DNA of 64,000 nucleotides from Deinococcus sp. KSM4-11 (GCF_004801415.1 NZ_SSNX01000003.1:248001-312000), one strand, 5' to 3'. Counted from the stretch's first letter, positions 36,759 to 46,519 are shown. Program-made: numbers and translations. Notes: a model not told the origin generated them from the letters alone.

Positions 36759-37856
36759 TCAGCGCACGCGGAAGGTGTGCACGGTGCGCGACGTGAAGGC
36801 CCGCTCCGGATCGAGCCGGGTGGAGGGGAACGCCGGCCAGTTGGGCGCATCCGGGAAGTGCTGCGTTTCCAGGCACAGGCCCGCGTGCCGCGCGTACACC
36901 TGCCCGTCCTTGCCCGTGATCGTGCCGTCCAGGAAGTTGCCGGAGTACACCTGCACGCCGGGCTCGGTGGTGTGGACGGTCAGCTCGCGCCCGGACTGGG
37001 GATCGTAGAGGACGGCCGCGAGGCGCAGGCCCGTTCCATCTCCGTCTGCATCGTCCAGCACGTAGTTGTGGTCGTACCCGCCCACCAGCGCGAGCTGCTC
37101 GTGGGCATCCGCGACCCGCGCTCCGACCCGCTGGGGCGAGCGGAAATCGAAGGGCGTGCCGGCCACCGGGCACAGGTCGCCCGTGGGAATGCCGCCGGCC
37201 CGCACCGCCGTGAACTGCGTGGCGTTCACGGTGAGGTCGTGCTCCAGCACGCCGCGCGAGGGCTCGGCCGTGAGGTTCCAGTAGCTGTGGTTGGTGAGGT
37301 TCACGACCGTGGGCGCGTCCGTCACCGCGTGGTAGTCGAGGCTGAGGGTCAAGCCCTCGTCCTGCGCGGCCAGGGTGTAGGTCACGGACACGCGCAGGGT
37401 GCCGGGAAAGCCCATCTCACCGTCCGGACTGGTGCGCGTGAAGGTCACGGCCGGGCCAGCTCCTGTCACCCGCACCTCGCCCTGCCACAGCTGGTGGTCG
37501 AAGCCCGCCGGGCCACCGTGCAGGGCGTTCGGGCCGTCGTTCAGGGGCACCCGGTACGCCCGGCCATCCAGCGTGAACTGCCCGTCCGCGATGCGGTTGG
37601 CATAGCGCCCGATGGTCGCCCCGAAGTACGGCGAGGTCGCGTGGTCGGCGTACGGTTCCGGCCGGGCATGTCCGAGCACCACGTCGCCCAGCACGCCCTG
37701 CCGGTTCGGCACCTCCAGGCGGACGAGCGTCGCGCCGAAGTCCGTCAGGGTGGCCTGCGCGCCGCCGGGCAGCGCCAGGGTGAAGGAGTGAATCGTCTCG
37801 CCGGACGGGGTCTGCCCCCAGGAACGCCGGTCGGCCCGGCCCGCAGCCATGCTCAT
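36759..37856 (-). CDS. Aldose 1-epimerase (mutarotase)
   Basis: Interconverts alpha and beta anomers of sugars released by the glycosidases, feeding xylose isomerase. The 365 residues show GALM features: TDFGATLVRLEVPNRQG, FGATIGRYANRIADGQF, LNDGPNALHGGPAGFD, VVNLTNHSYWNL (catalytic His), GGYDHNYVLDD and a late CLETQHFPDAPN with the catalytic Glu. Two ATGs (37856, 37850) are possible. It starts four bases after the xylA stop, clearly cotranscribed. Confidence 0.94.
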   Translation of the reverse strand: MSMAAGRADRRSWGQTPSGETIHSFTLALPGGAQATLTDFGATLVRLEVPNRQGVLGDVVLGHARPEPYADHATSPYFGATIGRYANRIADGQFTLDGRAYRVPLNDGPNALHGGPAGFDHQLWQGEVRVTGAGPAVTFTRTSPDGEMGFPGTLRVSVTYTLAAQDEGLTLSLDYHAVTDAPTVVNLTNHSYWNLTAEPSRGVLEHDLTVNATQFTAVRAGGIPTGDLCPVAGTPFDFRSPQRVGARVADAHEQLALVGGYDHNYVLDDADGDGTGLRLAAVLYDPQSGRELTVHTTEPGVQVYSGNFLDGTITGKDGQVYARHAGLCLETQHFPDAPNWPAFPSTRLDPERAFTSRTVHTFRVR

Positions 37857-37860
37857 GCCC

Positions 37861-39027
37861 CTACCGTACCCCGAGCAGCAGCTCCATGGTGAGCTGGTCG
37901 AGCTGTTCCAGGCCGGGGCCCCGCGCGCCCAGCGCCGCCCGGTCGAAGCTGCGGGCCTTCAGCGCCTCGGCGTTCTCGGCGCTGAACGTGCCGGTGAGTG
38001 AGGCGAGTTCCGCGTCCTCCACGCGGTAGGCCGCCAGCGCCGCCTGGATCTCGCTGTCCTGCGCGAACTGCTGCGCCTTCTCCTTGAAGATCAGGTAGGT
38101 GCGCATGCAGCCGCGTGCGAACGCCCACACGCCCGCCTCGTCCTCGGTGCGCAGCGCGTGCGCGTCGAAGTGCCGGGAACCGGTGTAGCCACTGCTCTCC
38201 AGCAGCTGCACTAGGAAGAACGCGCCCTTGGGATTCTCCGCGCCGAAGCGCAGGTCCTGGTCGAAGCGGCCCATCTTCTGGTCGTTCAGGTCGATGTGAA
38301 AGAGCTTCCCGGCGTCGATCGCCTGCGCGACCGCGTGCGTGAAGTTCAGGCCCGCCATGGTCTCGTGCGCGAACTCCGGGTTCACGCCGAACTGCTCCGG
38401 TCGGTCCAGCGTGGCGATGAAGCCCAGGGCGCTGCCCACGGTGGGCAGGAAGATGTCGGCGCGCGGTTCGTTCGGCTTGGGTTCCAGCGCGAAGCGGTAC
38501 CCGTAGCCCTGGGATTCGCTGTACTGCGCGAGGAAGTTCAACGAGTCGCGGAACCAGCCCAGGCAGTCCAGCAGCTTGCCGCCGGCGTCCACCTCGGTGC
38601 CCTCGCGGCCGCCCCAGAAGACGTAGGTCGTCGCGCCGAGTTCCGCGCCCAGATCCATGCTCTGCATGGTCTTCTGCAGGGCGTAGGCGCGCACGCGGGC
38701 GTCGGCACTGGTGAACGCCCCGTCCTTGAAGGCCGGATCGCCGAACAGGTTGGTGGTGGCCATGGGCACCACGAGGCCGTGATCGGACAGGGCCTGTTTG
38801 AACTCCTTGACGATGGCGTCGCGCTCGCTGGCGCTGGCGGTGATCGGCACGAGGTCGTTGTCGTGCAGGTTCACGCCCCAGGCGCCGAGTTCCGCGAGCT
38901 TCTGCACGAGGTAGGGGGCCTTCAGGGCGGGGCGGGTGGGGTCGCCGAAGGGATCGCGGCCGGTGTTGCCGACCGTCCACAGGCCAAAGGTGAACTTGTC
39001 GGCGGGCGTCGGGGTGTAGTCAGGCAT
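37861..39027 (-). CDS. xylA: Xylose isomerase
   Basis: Isomerises D-xylose to D-xylulose. The 388-residue length and sequence fit the shorter class I enzymes of Actinobacteria and Thermus: [19 protein letters not shown], catalytic His in [24 protein letters not shown], metal-binding [13 protein letters not shown] and [30 protein letters not shown] is well placed before ATG 39027. It follows xylB by 65 bases and precedes the epimerase. Confidence 0.97.
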   Translation of the reverse strand: MPDYTPTPADKFTFGLWTVGNTGRDPFGDPTRPALKAPYLVQKLAELGAWGVNLHDNDLVPITASASERDAIVKEFKQALSDHGLVVPMATTNLFGDPAFKDGAFTSADARVRAYALQKTMQSMDLGAELGATTYVFWGGREGTEVDAGGKLLDCLGWFRDSLNFLAQYSESQGYGYRFALEPKPNEPRADIFLPTVGSALGFIATLDRPEQFGVNPEFAHETMAGLNFTHAVAQAIDAGKLFHIDLNDQKMGRFDQDLRFGAENPKGAFFLVQLLESSGYTGSRHFDAHALRTEDEAGVWAFARGCMRTYLIFKEKAQQFAQDSEIQAALAAYRVEDAELASLTGTFSAENAEALKARSFDRAALGARGPGLEQLDQLTMELLLGVR

Positions 39028-39092
39028 GGTGGGCTCCTTGGGTGAATGGGGGCGGTGAAGGGGCAATTCGTTCGATCTTCAGACCGTCGAAC

Positions 39093-40559
39093 TCAGGTGG
39101 GGTACAGCGCGTCGCGGGTGCGGGCGTAGGCGGACAGAGCGGCGTGCATGTCGATGGCGGGCACGGCCTCCAGCGCGTCGGGGCGGGTGGCGTCGATGGC
39201 AGCGGTGAGATCCGGGTGCAGGCCGGCGGCGGGCATGGCGAGGATGGCCGCGCCGTGCGCCGCGCCGGGCCGCGCCGTGGTTGGGTGGACGGGGAGCCCC
39301 AGCGCTCCGGACGCGAGACCCAGCCACATCTCCGAGCGGGCACCCCCGCCGGTCGACAGCAGCGACCCCAGCGGCGCGATGGGCGCCATGACGGCGTAGG
39401 CGTCCGCCAGGGCAGCGACCGAACCCTCCAGCACGGCGCGCACGAGGTGGCCGCGTCCGTGCGCGAGGCTCAGGCCGGTGAACGCGGCGCGGGCCTGCGG
39501 GTTCATCAGGGGGCTGCGTTCTCCGGACAGATACGGCAGGAAGGTCACGCCGTCGGCGCCCGGCGGAACAGCCAGGGCCTCGTCGAGCAGGGTGGGGAGG
39601 GGCACGTCTGGCGCGAGCCTGCCGTGCAGCCACTCCAGCGATCCCGCCGCCGAGAGGGTCACGCCCAGCAGGTGGTAGCCGCCGTCAGCGTGAGCGAAGA
39701 GGTGCACGCGGCCCTCGGAATCGGGCGTGGGCGTCGTCAGCGGACTGAACACCACGCCGGACGTGCCCAGGCTGAGGCTGCCCACGTCCGGCCGCGCCGA
39801 GGTCAGACCCAGCGCGATCCCTGCCGCCGCATTGTCGCCGCCGCCCGCGACAATGGGCAGCCCCGCCGGGAGGCCAGTCTGGGCCGCCCAGTCGGCGTTC
39901 AGGGTGCCGGTCACGTCCAACGAGCGCACGAGGGGTGGGAACAGCGAGGGATCGACGCCCAGCTCGCGCAGGAGATCCGTGTCCCAGTCGTTCCGGGCGA
40001 GATTCAGCGCGCCCACGCCCGACGCATCCGACGGTTCGGCGGCCAGCACGCCGGTCAGGACATAGCCCAGGTAGTCCTTGGGGATCAGCGCGTGGCGCAG
40101 CCGGGCGTACAGTTCGGGCTCCTCGTCACGCATCCACAGAATCTTGGGGAGCTGGAAGCCGGTCACGGCGCGGTTCCCGGTGCGGGCCACCAGTTCGGCG
40201 CGCGGAAGGCGCGCCTCGATGGCCTGTACCTGGGCGCCGGTGCGCTGGTCGTTCCACAGCAGGGCCGGGCGCAACACCTCACCGTGGGCATCCAGCGGCA
40301 CCAGGCCGTGCATCTGCCCGCTTAGGCCCAGGGCCAGGGGCGTGGCGTTCAGCTCACGCAGGCGGGCCGCGATGGCACTGAGGGCGGCACGCGTGCCCGC
40401 CAGCCAGTCGGTGGGGCGCTGCTCCGTCCAGCCGGGGCGGGGCGTGAGCAGCGGATAGGTCTCGGTGACCTCGGCCAGCACGCGCCCGGTGGCGTCCAGG
40501 GCCACCGCCTTCACGCCGCTGGTGCCCAGATCCACGCCGAGCGTGACCGGTACGCTCAT
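39093..40559 (-). CDS. xylB: Xylulokinase
   Basis: Phosphorylates D-xylulose to xylulose-5-phosphate with ATP. The 488 residues are FGGY-family: phosphate loop [32 protein letters not shown] (substrate His), [22 protein letters not shown] and [13 protein letters not shown] (adenosine-binding motif). ATG 40559 overlaps the regulator's stop by four bases (ATGA), so the repressor, kinase and isomerase are cotranscribed. Confidence 0.96.
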   Translation of the reverse strand: MSVPVTLGVDLGTSGVKAVALDATGRVLAEVTETYPLLTPRPGWTEQRPTDWLAGTRAALSAIAARLRELNATPLALGLSGQMHGLVPLDAHGEVLRPALLWNDQRTGAQVQAIEARLPRAELVARTGNRAVTGFQLPKILWMRDEEPELYARLRHALIPKDYLGYVLTGVLAAEPSDASGVGALNLARNDWDTDLLRELGVDPSLFPPLVRSLDVTGTLNADWAAQTGLPAGLPIVAGGGDNAAAGIALGLTSARPDVGSLSLGTSGVVFSPLTTPTPDSEGRVHLFAHADGGYHLLGVTLSAAGSLEWLHGRLAPDVPLPTLLDEALAVPPGADGVTFLPYLSGERSPLMNPQARAAFTGLSLAHGRGHLVRAVLEGSVAALADAYAVMAPIAPLGSLLSTGGGARSEMWLGLASGALGLPVHPTTARPGAAHGAAILAMPAAGLHPDLTAAIDATRPDALEAVPAIDMHAALSAYARTRDALYPT

Positions 40560-41752
40560 GCCGCGACCTCCGGCGCGTTGATGGCGCGTTCGAGCACCTG
40601 GGCGGCGGCCCCCCGGGCCGGCAGGTACAGGCTGTCCGGACGAACCTCCACCCGGACGGGCGGCGTGTCGCCACTGCGGCGGGCGAGGTGGGCGGTGAAG
40701 AAGTCGAGCGCGGTGTCCATGAGTGGGCCTCCCAGGCGGGTGAGGGCCCCGCCGATGACGATGTCGCTGGGGTTCAGCGTGTGGTGCAGGTTCACCAGCA
40801 ACAGGCCCAGGGCCTCGCCGGCGCGGCTGAGGGTGACCTGCACGGCCGCCTCGCGCACGCGGGGGAGCAGGGCGATGTCCAGCGGTTCCAGGGCGTTCAG
40901 GCCCAGCGACGCGCGGATGGCCCAGCCGCCCAGCAGCGTCTCCACGCAGCCCCGGTTCCCGCAGTGGCAGTACAGCCCGCCGGGCTGTATGACCGTGTGA
41001 CCCAGTTCGCCGGCCAGGCCGTGCGCGCCGCGCAGCACGCGCCGCCCGCCCTCAACGAGACCCGCGCCGACGCCGGTGCCCAGGCTCAGGTAGGCGAGCA
41101 GACCGCCCTGGGCGGCGGCTCCAGGGCGATCCGGCAGGTAGGCCTCACCGAAGGCGGCGGCGTTCGCCTCGTTCTCCAGCACACGGACGCCGCCCAGACC
41201 CGGCAGGTGCGAGGCCAGCCGGTCGAGGAAGCGCAGGCGGGTCCAGCCGAGGTTGGGGGCGTGCACCAGTTCGCCGCTCTGGTCGACCGGGCCGGGCAGG
41301 GCAACGCCCAGGCCGAGCACCTGCCGACCGCTCACGTCGGGGTGGGCCAGCAGGCCATGCAGCAGCCGGGCGAGGTCGCGGGCGGCGCTGTCCGGGTCGC
41401 CGGTGGGTGTGGTGGTCAGGGCGCGGGCCAGCACGTGACCGGTGAGGGTACACGCGATCACACGGGTGCCGAGCACGCCGACCTCGGCCCCGAACATGAC
41501 GTGCTGGCGGGCGTTGAGGTGCAGCTGTCGGCCGGGGCGACCGACCGTGGCCTGGTGAAGGCCGCCCTCGTGCAGCCAGCCTTCCGTCAGGAGTTCCTGT
41601 ACCACGCTGCCGACCGTGACCTTGGTGCGGCCGGTGCGGGCCGCCAGATCCGCGCGGCTCAGCCCACCCTCGCGGCGGAGCAGATCGAGCACGGCCGAGC
41701 GGTTGAGGTGTTTCAGGAAGCCCTGGTCACCGGCGGGGAGCGTTGGGGTCAT
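40556..41752 (-). CDS. xylR: ROK-family repressor, XylR-like
   Basis: The 398-residue protein has a winged helix-turn-helix ([29 protein letters not shown], split here as about 31-60) and a ROK sugar-binding domain with the zinc cluster [10 protein letters not shown] (Cys262, Cys264, Cys269), GELGHTVIQ and [13 protein letters not shown]. The kinase phosphate loop is degenerate (GAEVGVLGT), as in ROK repressors. Xylose is the likely inducer from context. ATG 41752 with AAGGA upstream is preferred over GTG 41767. First gene of the minus-strand xyl operon. Confidence 0.92.
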   Translation of the reverse strand: MTPTLPAGDQGFLKHLNRSAVLDLLRREGGLSRADLAARTGRTKVTVGSVVQELLTEGWLHEGGLHQATVGRPGRQLHLNARQHVMFGAEVGVLGTRVIACTLTGHVLARALTTTPTGDPDSAARDLARLLHGLLAHPDVSGRQVLGLGVALPGPVDQSGELVHAPNLGWTRLRFLDRLASHLPGLGGVRVLENEANAAAFGEAYLPDRPGAAAQGGLLAYLSLGTGVGAGLVEGGRRVLRGAHGLAGELGHTVIQPGGLYCHCGNRGCVETLLGGWAIRASLGLNALEPLDIALLPRVREAAVQVTLSRAGEALGLLLVNLHHTLNPSDIVIGGALTRLGGPLMDTALDFFTAHLARRSGDTPPVRVEVRPDSLYLPARGAAAQVLERAINAPEVAA

Positions 41753-42077
41753 GGATGTCCTTGCCACAGCTGACTTAAGTAAGAGGAATTAACGAACATG
41801 AGCGTAGCGGCAGCGGGCGTCCTCGTCAAGGGGCAGGAACGGAGTACGCCCTTGAGTGCGGCCAGCATGCGATCTGCTCACAGCCTTACCGCAGGACTGA
41901 AACGATTTTGGCGCCTGCCCCGCATTCTTAAGTTTGTAATCCATACGAATCTTGCCACGTTGAAGTCAGGAGTGTGATCGTTTCGCACGCCGGTGGGCTG
42001 GCCCGTTTGTGCACTCGGCGGGCTGAATCGCCCGTCCACCCGTACTCCGGCCAGCGGGTCTGCACGCCACGGGGGTC

Positions 42078-42106
42078 TTGACAGCGCTTTCAGAAGGAAG
42101 TACGGT
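42078..42106 (+). promoter_or_regulatory. Promoter of the second LacI gene with its own operator
   Basis: TTGACA (42078-42083), 17-base spacer, TACGGT (42101-42106). The sequence TGACAGCGCTTTCA (42079-42092) overlies the -35 and is one base off the perfect palindrome at 43263, so the encoded LacI protein probably represses itself here. Confidence 0.65.
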
Positions 42107-42115
42107 AACGTCACC
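42104..42115 (+). promoter_or_regulatory. Third GGTANCGTCACC site, on the -10 box
   Basis: GGTAACGTCACC overlaps the last bases of the -10 (TACGGT). It equals the two sites before the first LacI gene except at the variable fifth base, suggesting that the first LacI regulator also controls the second. Confidence 0.5.
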
Positions 42116-42183
42116 TCAAATCCAGTCGTGTTGCAGGCATCCGGCCTGCACGTCTGCCGCTCACGCCCCGCCCTGGAGTCCGT

Positions 42184-43224
42184 ATGCTCGAACCCGTCAC
42201 CCTGGCCCACGTGGCCCAAGAAGCTGGCGTCTCGCCCAGCACGGTGTCGCGCATCCTGAACGGCACGGCCAACGTGACGCCGGAAAAGCGGGCCCGCGTG
42301 GAGGCGGTCATCGCGCGGCTGAACTTCAAGCCCAATCCGCAGGCGCAGGCCCTGGCAAACGGCCGCAGCCTGACCATCGGCGTGATCACGCCCAGCCTGA
42401 ACTCCACCTTCTACGGCGAGGCGCTCTCCGGGGTCGAGGCCGTGCTGAACGACACGCCGTACCACCCGCTGGTGATCAGCGGGCAGTGGCGGCCCGAGCG
42501 CGAGCAGGAAGCGCTGGACGTGCTGCTGCTGCGCCGCGTGGACGCCCTGATCCTGATGGGCGGCATCCTGGACGACGCGATTCTGGAGCGCGTCTCGCAG
42601 CGGGTGCCGATGGTCGCCCTGGGCCGGGACGTGCGGGGCCTGAGCGAGAGCTGCATCGTGATGGACAACCGCGAGGGCATCCGCTTGATTGTGACCCACC
42701 TGCTGCACCTGGGGCACCGGCGATTTGCCTACATCAGCGGTGCGGAGCGTCAGCAGGACGCCGTGGAACGCCGCGAATCCTTCCATGCCGCGCTGCACGA
42801 CGCGGGCGTGACCGTGCCGGATGCCCTGATCGAACCCGGCGAGTACACCGAGGAAGGTGGGCGTCAGGCGGCCGAACGGCTGCTCGACAGCGGGCTGCCC
42901 TTCACGGCGCTGGTCTGCGCGAACGACCAGATGGCGCTGGGGGCCCGCCTGACCCTTTACCGCCGGGGCATCCGCGTACCGGAAGACGTGTCGCTGACCG
43001 GCTTCGACGACGTGTTCACGTCCTCGCTGATGACGCCGCCGCTCACCACCGTGCGTCAGGCCATCTACGACATGGGTGAGGTGGCAGCCCGCGCCGCGCT
43101 GAGCCTGCTGCGGGGTGAGGCTGTGAGCATGCAGATCTTCAAGCCTGAACTGATCGTCCGTGAATCCACCCATCCCCCAGCCGGCGCCCGTCGTCCGGTT
43201 CTGCCGAGCGAGGTGAGTCGATGA
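42184..43224 (+). CDS. LacI-family regulator of the xylo-oligosaccharide transporter
   Basis: The 346-residue protein has the LacI helix-turn-helix VTLAHVAQEAGVSPSTVSRI with hinge helix ARVEAVIARLNFKPNPQAQALA and a sugar-sensing domain (IGVITPSLNSTFYGEAL, IVMDNREGIRLIVTHLLHLG, LTGFDDVFTSSLMTPPLTTV). It stands directly before the binding-protein/permease/glycosidase operon, and matching palindromes precede both its own gene and that operon. GGAG lies upstream of ATG 42184. Likely inducer: a xylo-oligosaccharide (inference). Confidence 0.94.
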   Translation: MLEPVTLAHVAQEAGVSPSTVSRILNGTANVTPEKRARVEAVIARLNFKPNPQAQALANGRSLTIGVITPSLNSTFYGEALSGVEAVLNDTPYHPLVISGQWRPEREQEALDVLLLRRVDALILMGGILDDAILERVSQRVPMVALGRDVRGLSESCIVMDNREGIRLIVTHLLHLGHRRFAYISGAERQQDAVERRESFHAALHDAGVTVPDALIEPGEYTEEGGRQAAERLLDSGLPFTALVCANDQMALGARLTLYRRGIRVPEDVSLTGFDDVFTSSLMTPPLTTVRQAIYDMGEVAARAALSLLRGEAVSMQIFKPELIVRESTHPPAGARRPVLPSEVSR

Positions 43225-43262
43225 CCGTGCCCAGCGGTTAATCTCATGCCGTTCCACACATC

Positions 43263-43276
43263 TGAAAGCGCTTTCA
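43263..43276. promoter_or_regulatory. Perfect operator palindrome TGAAAGCGCTTTCA
   Basis: A perfect 14-bp palindrome with central CG, the classic LacI/CcpA-family form, 19 bases before the binding-protein ATG. A possible -10 TAATCT lies upstream (43239-43244), so a bound repressor would act as a roadblock. Confidence 0.7.
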
Positions 43277-43295
43277 ACTCTCCCGGAGGTTCACC

Positions 43296-44543
43296 ATGAA
43301 GAAGTCCCTGTCGCTCGCCCTCGTGTCCGCCCTGCTGCTCGGCTCCGCCCAGGCCCAGGACAAGGTCACGCTCACCGTCGCGGCCTTCCCCAGCCTCGAC
43401 AGCGCCATCAAGGCCATCCTGCCCGCGTGGAACAAGCTGCATCCCAACGTCACCATCAAGCTGCAAGCGCAGGAGTACGCCGATCACCACAACGCCATGA
43501 CCACCGCCCTCGCCACCGGCCAGGGCCTGCCCGACGTGATGGCCGTCGAGATCGGCTACATCGGGAAGTTCGCCGAAGGCCAGGGCCTCGAAGACCTGAA
43601 CAAGGCGCCCTACTCGGCCACCCAGTACAAGAAGCTCTTCACGCCCTTCACCATCGCCCAGGCGACCAGCAGCGACGGCCGCTACGTGGCCATGCCCACC
43701 GACATCGGCCCCGGTACCTTCTTCTACCGCAAGGACGTGCTCGACAAGGCCGGCGTGAACCCGCTGACCATGCAGACCAGCTGGGAAAACTACATTGCGG
43801 CCGGCAAGAAGATCAAGGCCAAGACCGGCGCGTCGCTGATCAGCGCGGCGTCCAGCGTCTACAACGTGGTCGTCCGCACCAACCTCAAAGCCGGTGAAGG
43901 CCTGTACTTCGACAAGTCCAACAACCTGCTCGTCGGCCCCGACAACGCCCGCTTCGTGCGCGCCTTCACCCTGACCAAGGAAGTCCGCGACGCCGGCCTG
44001 GACGCCAAGATCGGCGAGTGGAGCAACGAGTGGTACGACGCCTTCAAGAAGGGCACCGTCGCCACGCAGTTCAGCGGCGCGTGGCTGCAAGGCGCGTTGC
44101 AGAACTGGATGGCCCCCGACACCAAGGGTCTGTGGCGCGTGCAGAACCTCCCCGAGAAGGGCTTCGCCTCGTGGGGCGGCTCCTTCTACGCCATTCCCAG
44201 CAAGGCCGTGAACAAGCAGTGGGCCTGGGAATTCATTAAGTTCATGACGCTGGAGCAGTCCTCGCAGATCACCGCCTTCCGCGACAACGGCGCCTTCCCC
44301 GCGCTGCTCACCGCGCAGAAGGACAAGGCCTTCAGCGAACCCGTCGACTTCCTCGGCGGCCAGCAGGCCCGCGTGCTGTGGCGTGACGCCGCCGCCAAGA
44401 CCCAGCCCATCGACGTGAACAAGTACGACTCGGTCGCCGACCAGATCCTCCAGACCGAGCTGACCAACGTGCTCGAACAGGGCAAGGACATCAAGCAGGC
44501 CCTCACGGATGCCCGCGCCCAGATCGCGCGCCGCGCCCGCTAA
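43296..44543 (+). CDS. ABC transporter sugar-binding protein (xylo-oligosaccharide-type)
   Basis: The 415-residue protein begins with a signal peptide (MKKSLSLALVSALLLGSAQA) and has a family-1 sugar-binding-protein fold: LTVAAFPSLDSAIKAILPAW, GLPDVMAVEIGYIGKF, YVAMPTDIGPGTFFYRKDVL, FSGAWLQGALQNWM and SWGGSFYAIPSKAVNKQWAW. GGAGGT precedes ATG 43296. It should capture oligosaccharides, probably from xylan given the enzymes downstream, and deliver them to the two permeases. A strong hairpin follows it, typical for boosting binding-protein levels. Confidence 0.93.
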   Translation: MKKSLSLALVSALLLGSAQAQDKVTLTVAAFPSLDSAIKAILPAWNKLHPNVTIKLQAQEYADHHNAMTTALATGQGLPDVMAVEIGYIGKFAEGQGLEDLNKAPYSATQYKKLFTPFTIAQATSSDGRYVAMPTDIGPGTFFYRKDVLDKAGVNPLTMQTSWENYIAAGKKIKAKTGASLISAASSVYNVVVRTNLKAGEGLYFDKSNNLLVGPDNARFVRAFTLTKEVRDAGLDAKIGEWSNEWYDAFKKGTVATQFSGAWLQGALQNWMAPDTKGLWRVQNLPEKGFASWGGSFYAIPSKAVNKQWAWEFIKFMTLEQSSQITAFRDNGAFPALLTAQKDKAFSEPVDFLGGQQARVLWRDAAAKTQPIDVNKYDSVADQILQTELTNVLEQGKDIKQALTDARAQIARRAR

Positions 44544-44562
44544 GCACGGCGGAATTCGACCT

Positions 44563-44597
44563 GGGCGGGTGGGGGCCTCCAGCGCCCCCGCCCGCCC
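44563..44597 (+). repeat. 14-bp stem hairpin between binding-protein and permease genes
   Basis: GGGCGGGTGGGGGC / GCCCCCGCCCGCCC (one T-G wobble) with a 7-base loop, about 20 bases after the stop. No T-run. Likely a 3' stabiliser or partial terminator giving more binding protein than permease. Confidence 0.65.
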
Positions 44598-44653
44598 GCA
44601 GTCGTCCCGGTCGGCCCCCGCTCCACCGTCCCTGAGCCTGAAGAGGAACCGTC

Positions 44654-45604
44654 ATGTCAGACCGCGCCAACCTCACGTCCAGTTCCCCCCCACGATCCGC
44701 CTGGAGCTACGCCCGGTTCCAGCAGCGCCTCGCGCCGTACGTGTTCACCAGTCCCTTTTTCATCCTGTTCCTGATCTTCGGGCTGTTCCCGCTGGGCTTC
44801 AGCCTGTTCCTGGCCTTTCACCTGTGGAATCCCCTGGACGGCCTGGGCAACTGGAAGTTCGTCGGCTGGGAGAACTTTGCGCTCGCCCTAGGCCCAAGCG
44901 ACCAGTTCTGGGTGGCCCTGAAGCACACCATCTGGATCGGCCTGCTGTCCGGCATTCCGCAGCACCTCGTGGCGCTCCCGCTCGCCTTCGTGATCCACCA
45001 GTTCCTGCGGCGCTGGCAGAGCGCGGTCAGCACCGTGCTGTTCCTGCCGTACATCACCAACGCGGTCGCCATCACCATCGTGTTCGGCATGCTATATTCC
45101 GAGCACCTGGGCCTGCTGAACTACCTGCTGCACCTCGTGGGCCTCGGGCCGGTGCGCTGGCTGGCCCTGCCGCAGCTGGTGCCGTACTCGGTCGCGGCGG
45201 TGGTGTTCTGGCGCTACGTGGGCTGGAACGTGATCCTGTACCTCTCGGGCCTCCAAGCCATCAGTGAGGACGTGTACGAGGCTGCCACGGTCGACGGTGC
45301 GAGCCCGTGGCAGAAGTTCTGGTACATCACGCTGCCGCTGCTGCGGCCCATGATGTTCTACGCGTTCACCCTGACCATCGTCGGAAACATGCAGCTGTTC
45401 GAGGAACCCTTCATCATGACCGGCCAGGGCGGCGGCAGCGGCGGCGCGGCCCTGACGAGCGCCATGCACATCTTCAACACGGCCTTCCGCGACCTCGACA
45501 TGGGCTACGCCTCGGCCATGAGCTGGCTGCTGTTCCTGGCGATCTTCGTCCTGAGCATGGTCAACAACTACCTCTTCTCCCGGGACGGAGGGCGCGACGT
45601 ATGA
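44654..45604 (+). CDS. ABC sugar permease, MalF type
   Basis: The 316-residue membrane protein has six predicted helices, starting YVFTSPFFILFLIFGLFPLG, and the cytoplasmic coupling motif EDVYEAATVDGASPWQKFWYITLPLL (EAA loop) that contacts the ATPase. It forms the pore with the next gene's product. AGAGGAA precedes ATG 44654. Its stop overlaps the next start (ATGA). Confidence 0.94.
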   Translation: MSDRANLTSSSPPRSAWSYARFQQRLAPYVFTSPFFILFLIFGLFPLGFSLFLAFHLWNPLDGLGNWKFVGWENFALALGPSDQFWVALKHTIWIGLLSGIPQHLVALPLAFVIHQFLRRWQSAVSTVLFLPYITNAVAITIVFGMLYSEHLGLLNYLLHLVGLGPVRWLALPQLVPYSVAAVVFWRYVGWNVILYLSGLQAISEDVYEAATVDGASPWQKFWYITLPLLRPMMFYAFTLTIVGNMQLFEEPFIMTGQGGGSGGAALTSAMHIFNTAFRDLDMGYASAMSWLLFLAIFVLSMVNNYLFSRDGGRDV

Positions 45605-46518
45605 CCACCCAGCCGCTGAACACGCCCCCACTCGACACCCCGGCCGCTCCACCCCGGCCGCCCCGGCGCGCCCTGCGCCTGCCGGTCGGCCGCGCCGCCC
45701 TGTGGCTGTTCGTGGGCCTCGCCTGCTTCCTGTCGGTGGTGCCCTTCTACCTGATGTTCGTGTGGGCGTCCCTGCCCACGGATCAGATCTTCCTGGTGCC
45801 GCCGCACCTGTGGTTCGGGGGCGCCGTCGTCGAGAACTTCCACAAGATGATGAACGCGACCTCCGGCATGGCCCTGCGGCAGTTCTGGAACTCGCTGTAC
45901 ATCTCGATGCTCTCGACGGCGACCACGCTGTTCTTCTGCTCACTGGCGGGCTTCGCGTTCGCCATGTACGAGTTCAAGGGCAAGGCGTACCTGTTCGGCT
46001 TCATCCTGCTCACCATGCTGATCCCTCCGCTGGTCATGGACATCCCCAGCTTCCTGGTCATGAACAACTTCCTGCACTGGATCGGCACGCCCAAGACGCT
46101 GTGGGTACCGGGCATGGCGAACGCCTTCGGGATCTTCCTGATGCGGCAGTACATCATGTCCGCCCTGCCCAAGTCGCTGATCGAGGCCGCGCGGCTCGAC
46201 GGCGCGACCGAGTTCGGCATCTTCACCAAGGTGGTCGTGCCGCTGATCCGCCCGATCCTGGCGACCCTGGGCGTGGTGACCTTCGTGGGCTCGTGGAACA
46301 ACTTCAAGGGCGCGCTGATCATGAAACTCAGCGAGGACAACACCATGACGCTGCCGCTGTCGCTGCGCAAGATCACGGGCGGCGCCACGAACATCAACGC
46401 CGACTGGGGCGCCACGCTGATGATGGTCGTCCTGACGGTGATCCCGCTGCTGATCATCTTCCTGTTCGCCAGCCGACAGGTCATCTCCGGCCTGACCAGC
46501 GGCGCGGTCAAGGACTGA
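45601..46518 (+). CDS. ABC sugar permease, MalG type
   Basis: The 305-residue partner permease has a Pro-rich cytoplasmic N-terminus, six helices (first about 31-53) and the EAA loop PKSLIEAARLDGATEFGIFTKVVVPLI. It ends FASRQVISGLTSGAVKD, a typical MalG-like tail. Translationally coupled to the first permease. No ATPase gene follows, as in systems that share an MsmK/MalK-type ATPase. Confidence 0.95.
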   Translation: MTTQPLNTPPLDTPAAPPRPPRRALRLPVGRAALWLFVGLACFLSVVPFYLMFVWASLPTDQIFLVPPHLWFGGAVVENFHKMMNATSGMALRQFWNSLYISMLSTATTLFFCSLAGFAFAMYEFKGKAYLFGFILLTMLIPPLVMDIPSFLVMNNFLHWIGTPKTLWVPGMANAFGIFLMRQYIMSALPKSLIEAARLDGATEFGIFTKVVVPLIRPILATLGVVTFVGSWNNFKGALIMKLSEDNTMTLPLSLRKITGGATNINADWGATLMMVVLTVIPLLIIFLFASRQVISGLTSGAVKD

Positions 46519-46519
46519 C

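Larger units (their letters stand above)
41753..42183. promoter_or_regulatory. 430-base divergent control region, xylR / second LacI
   Basis: No gene. Near xylR is the 8-bp palindrome ACTTAAGT (41773-41780) in an AT-rich patch; CTTAAGT recurs at 41927-41933, so the pair may bind XylR. Near the LacI gene are a -35/-10 promoter and two operator types (separate entries). The middle is GC-rich with no other pattern seen. Confidence 0.5.
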
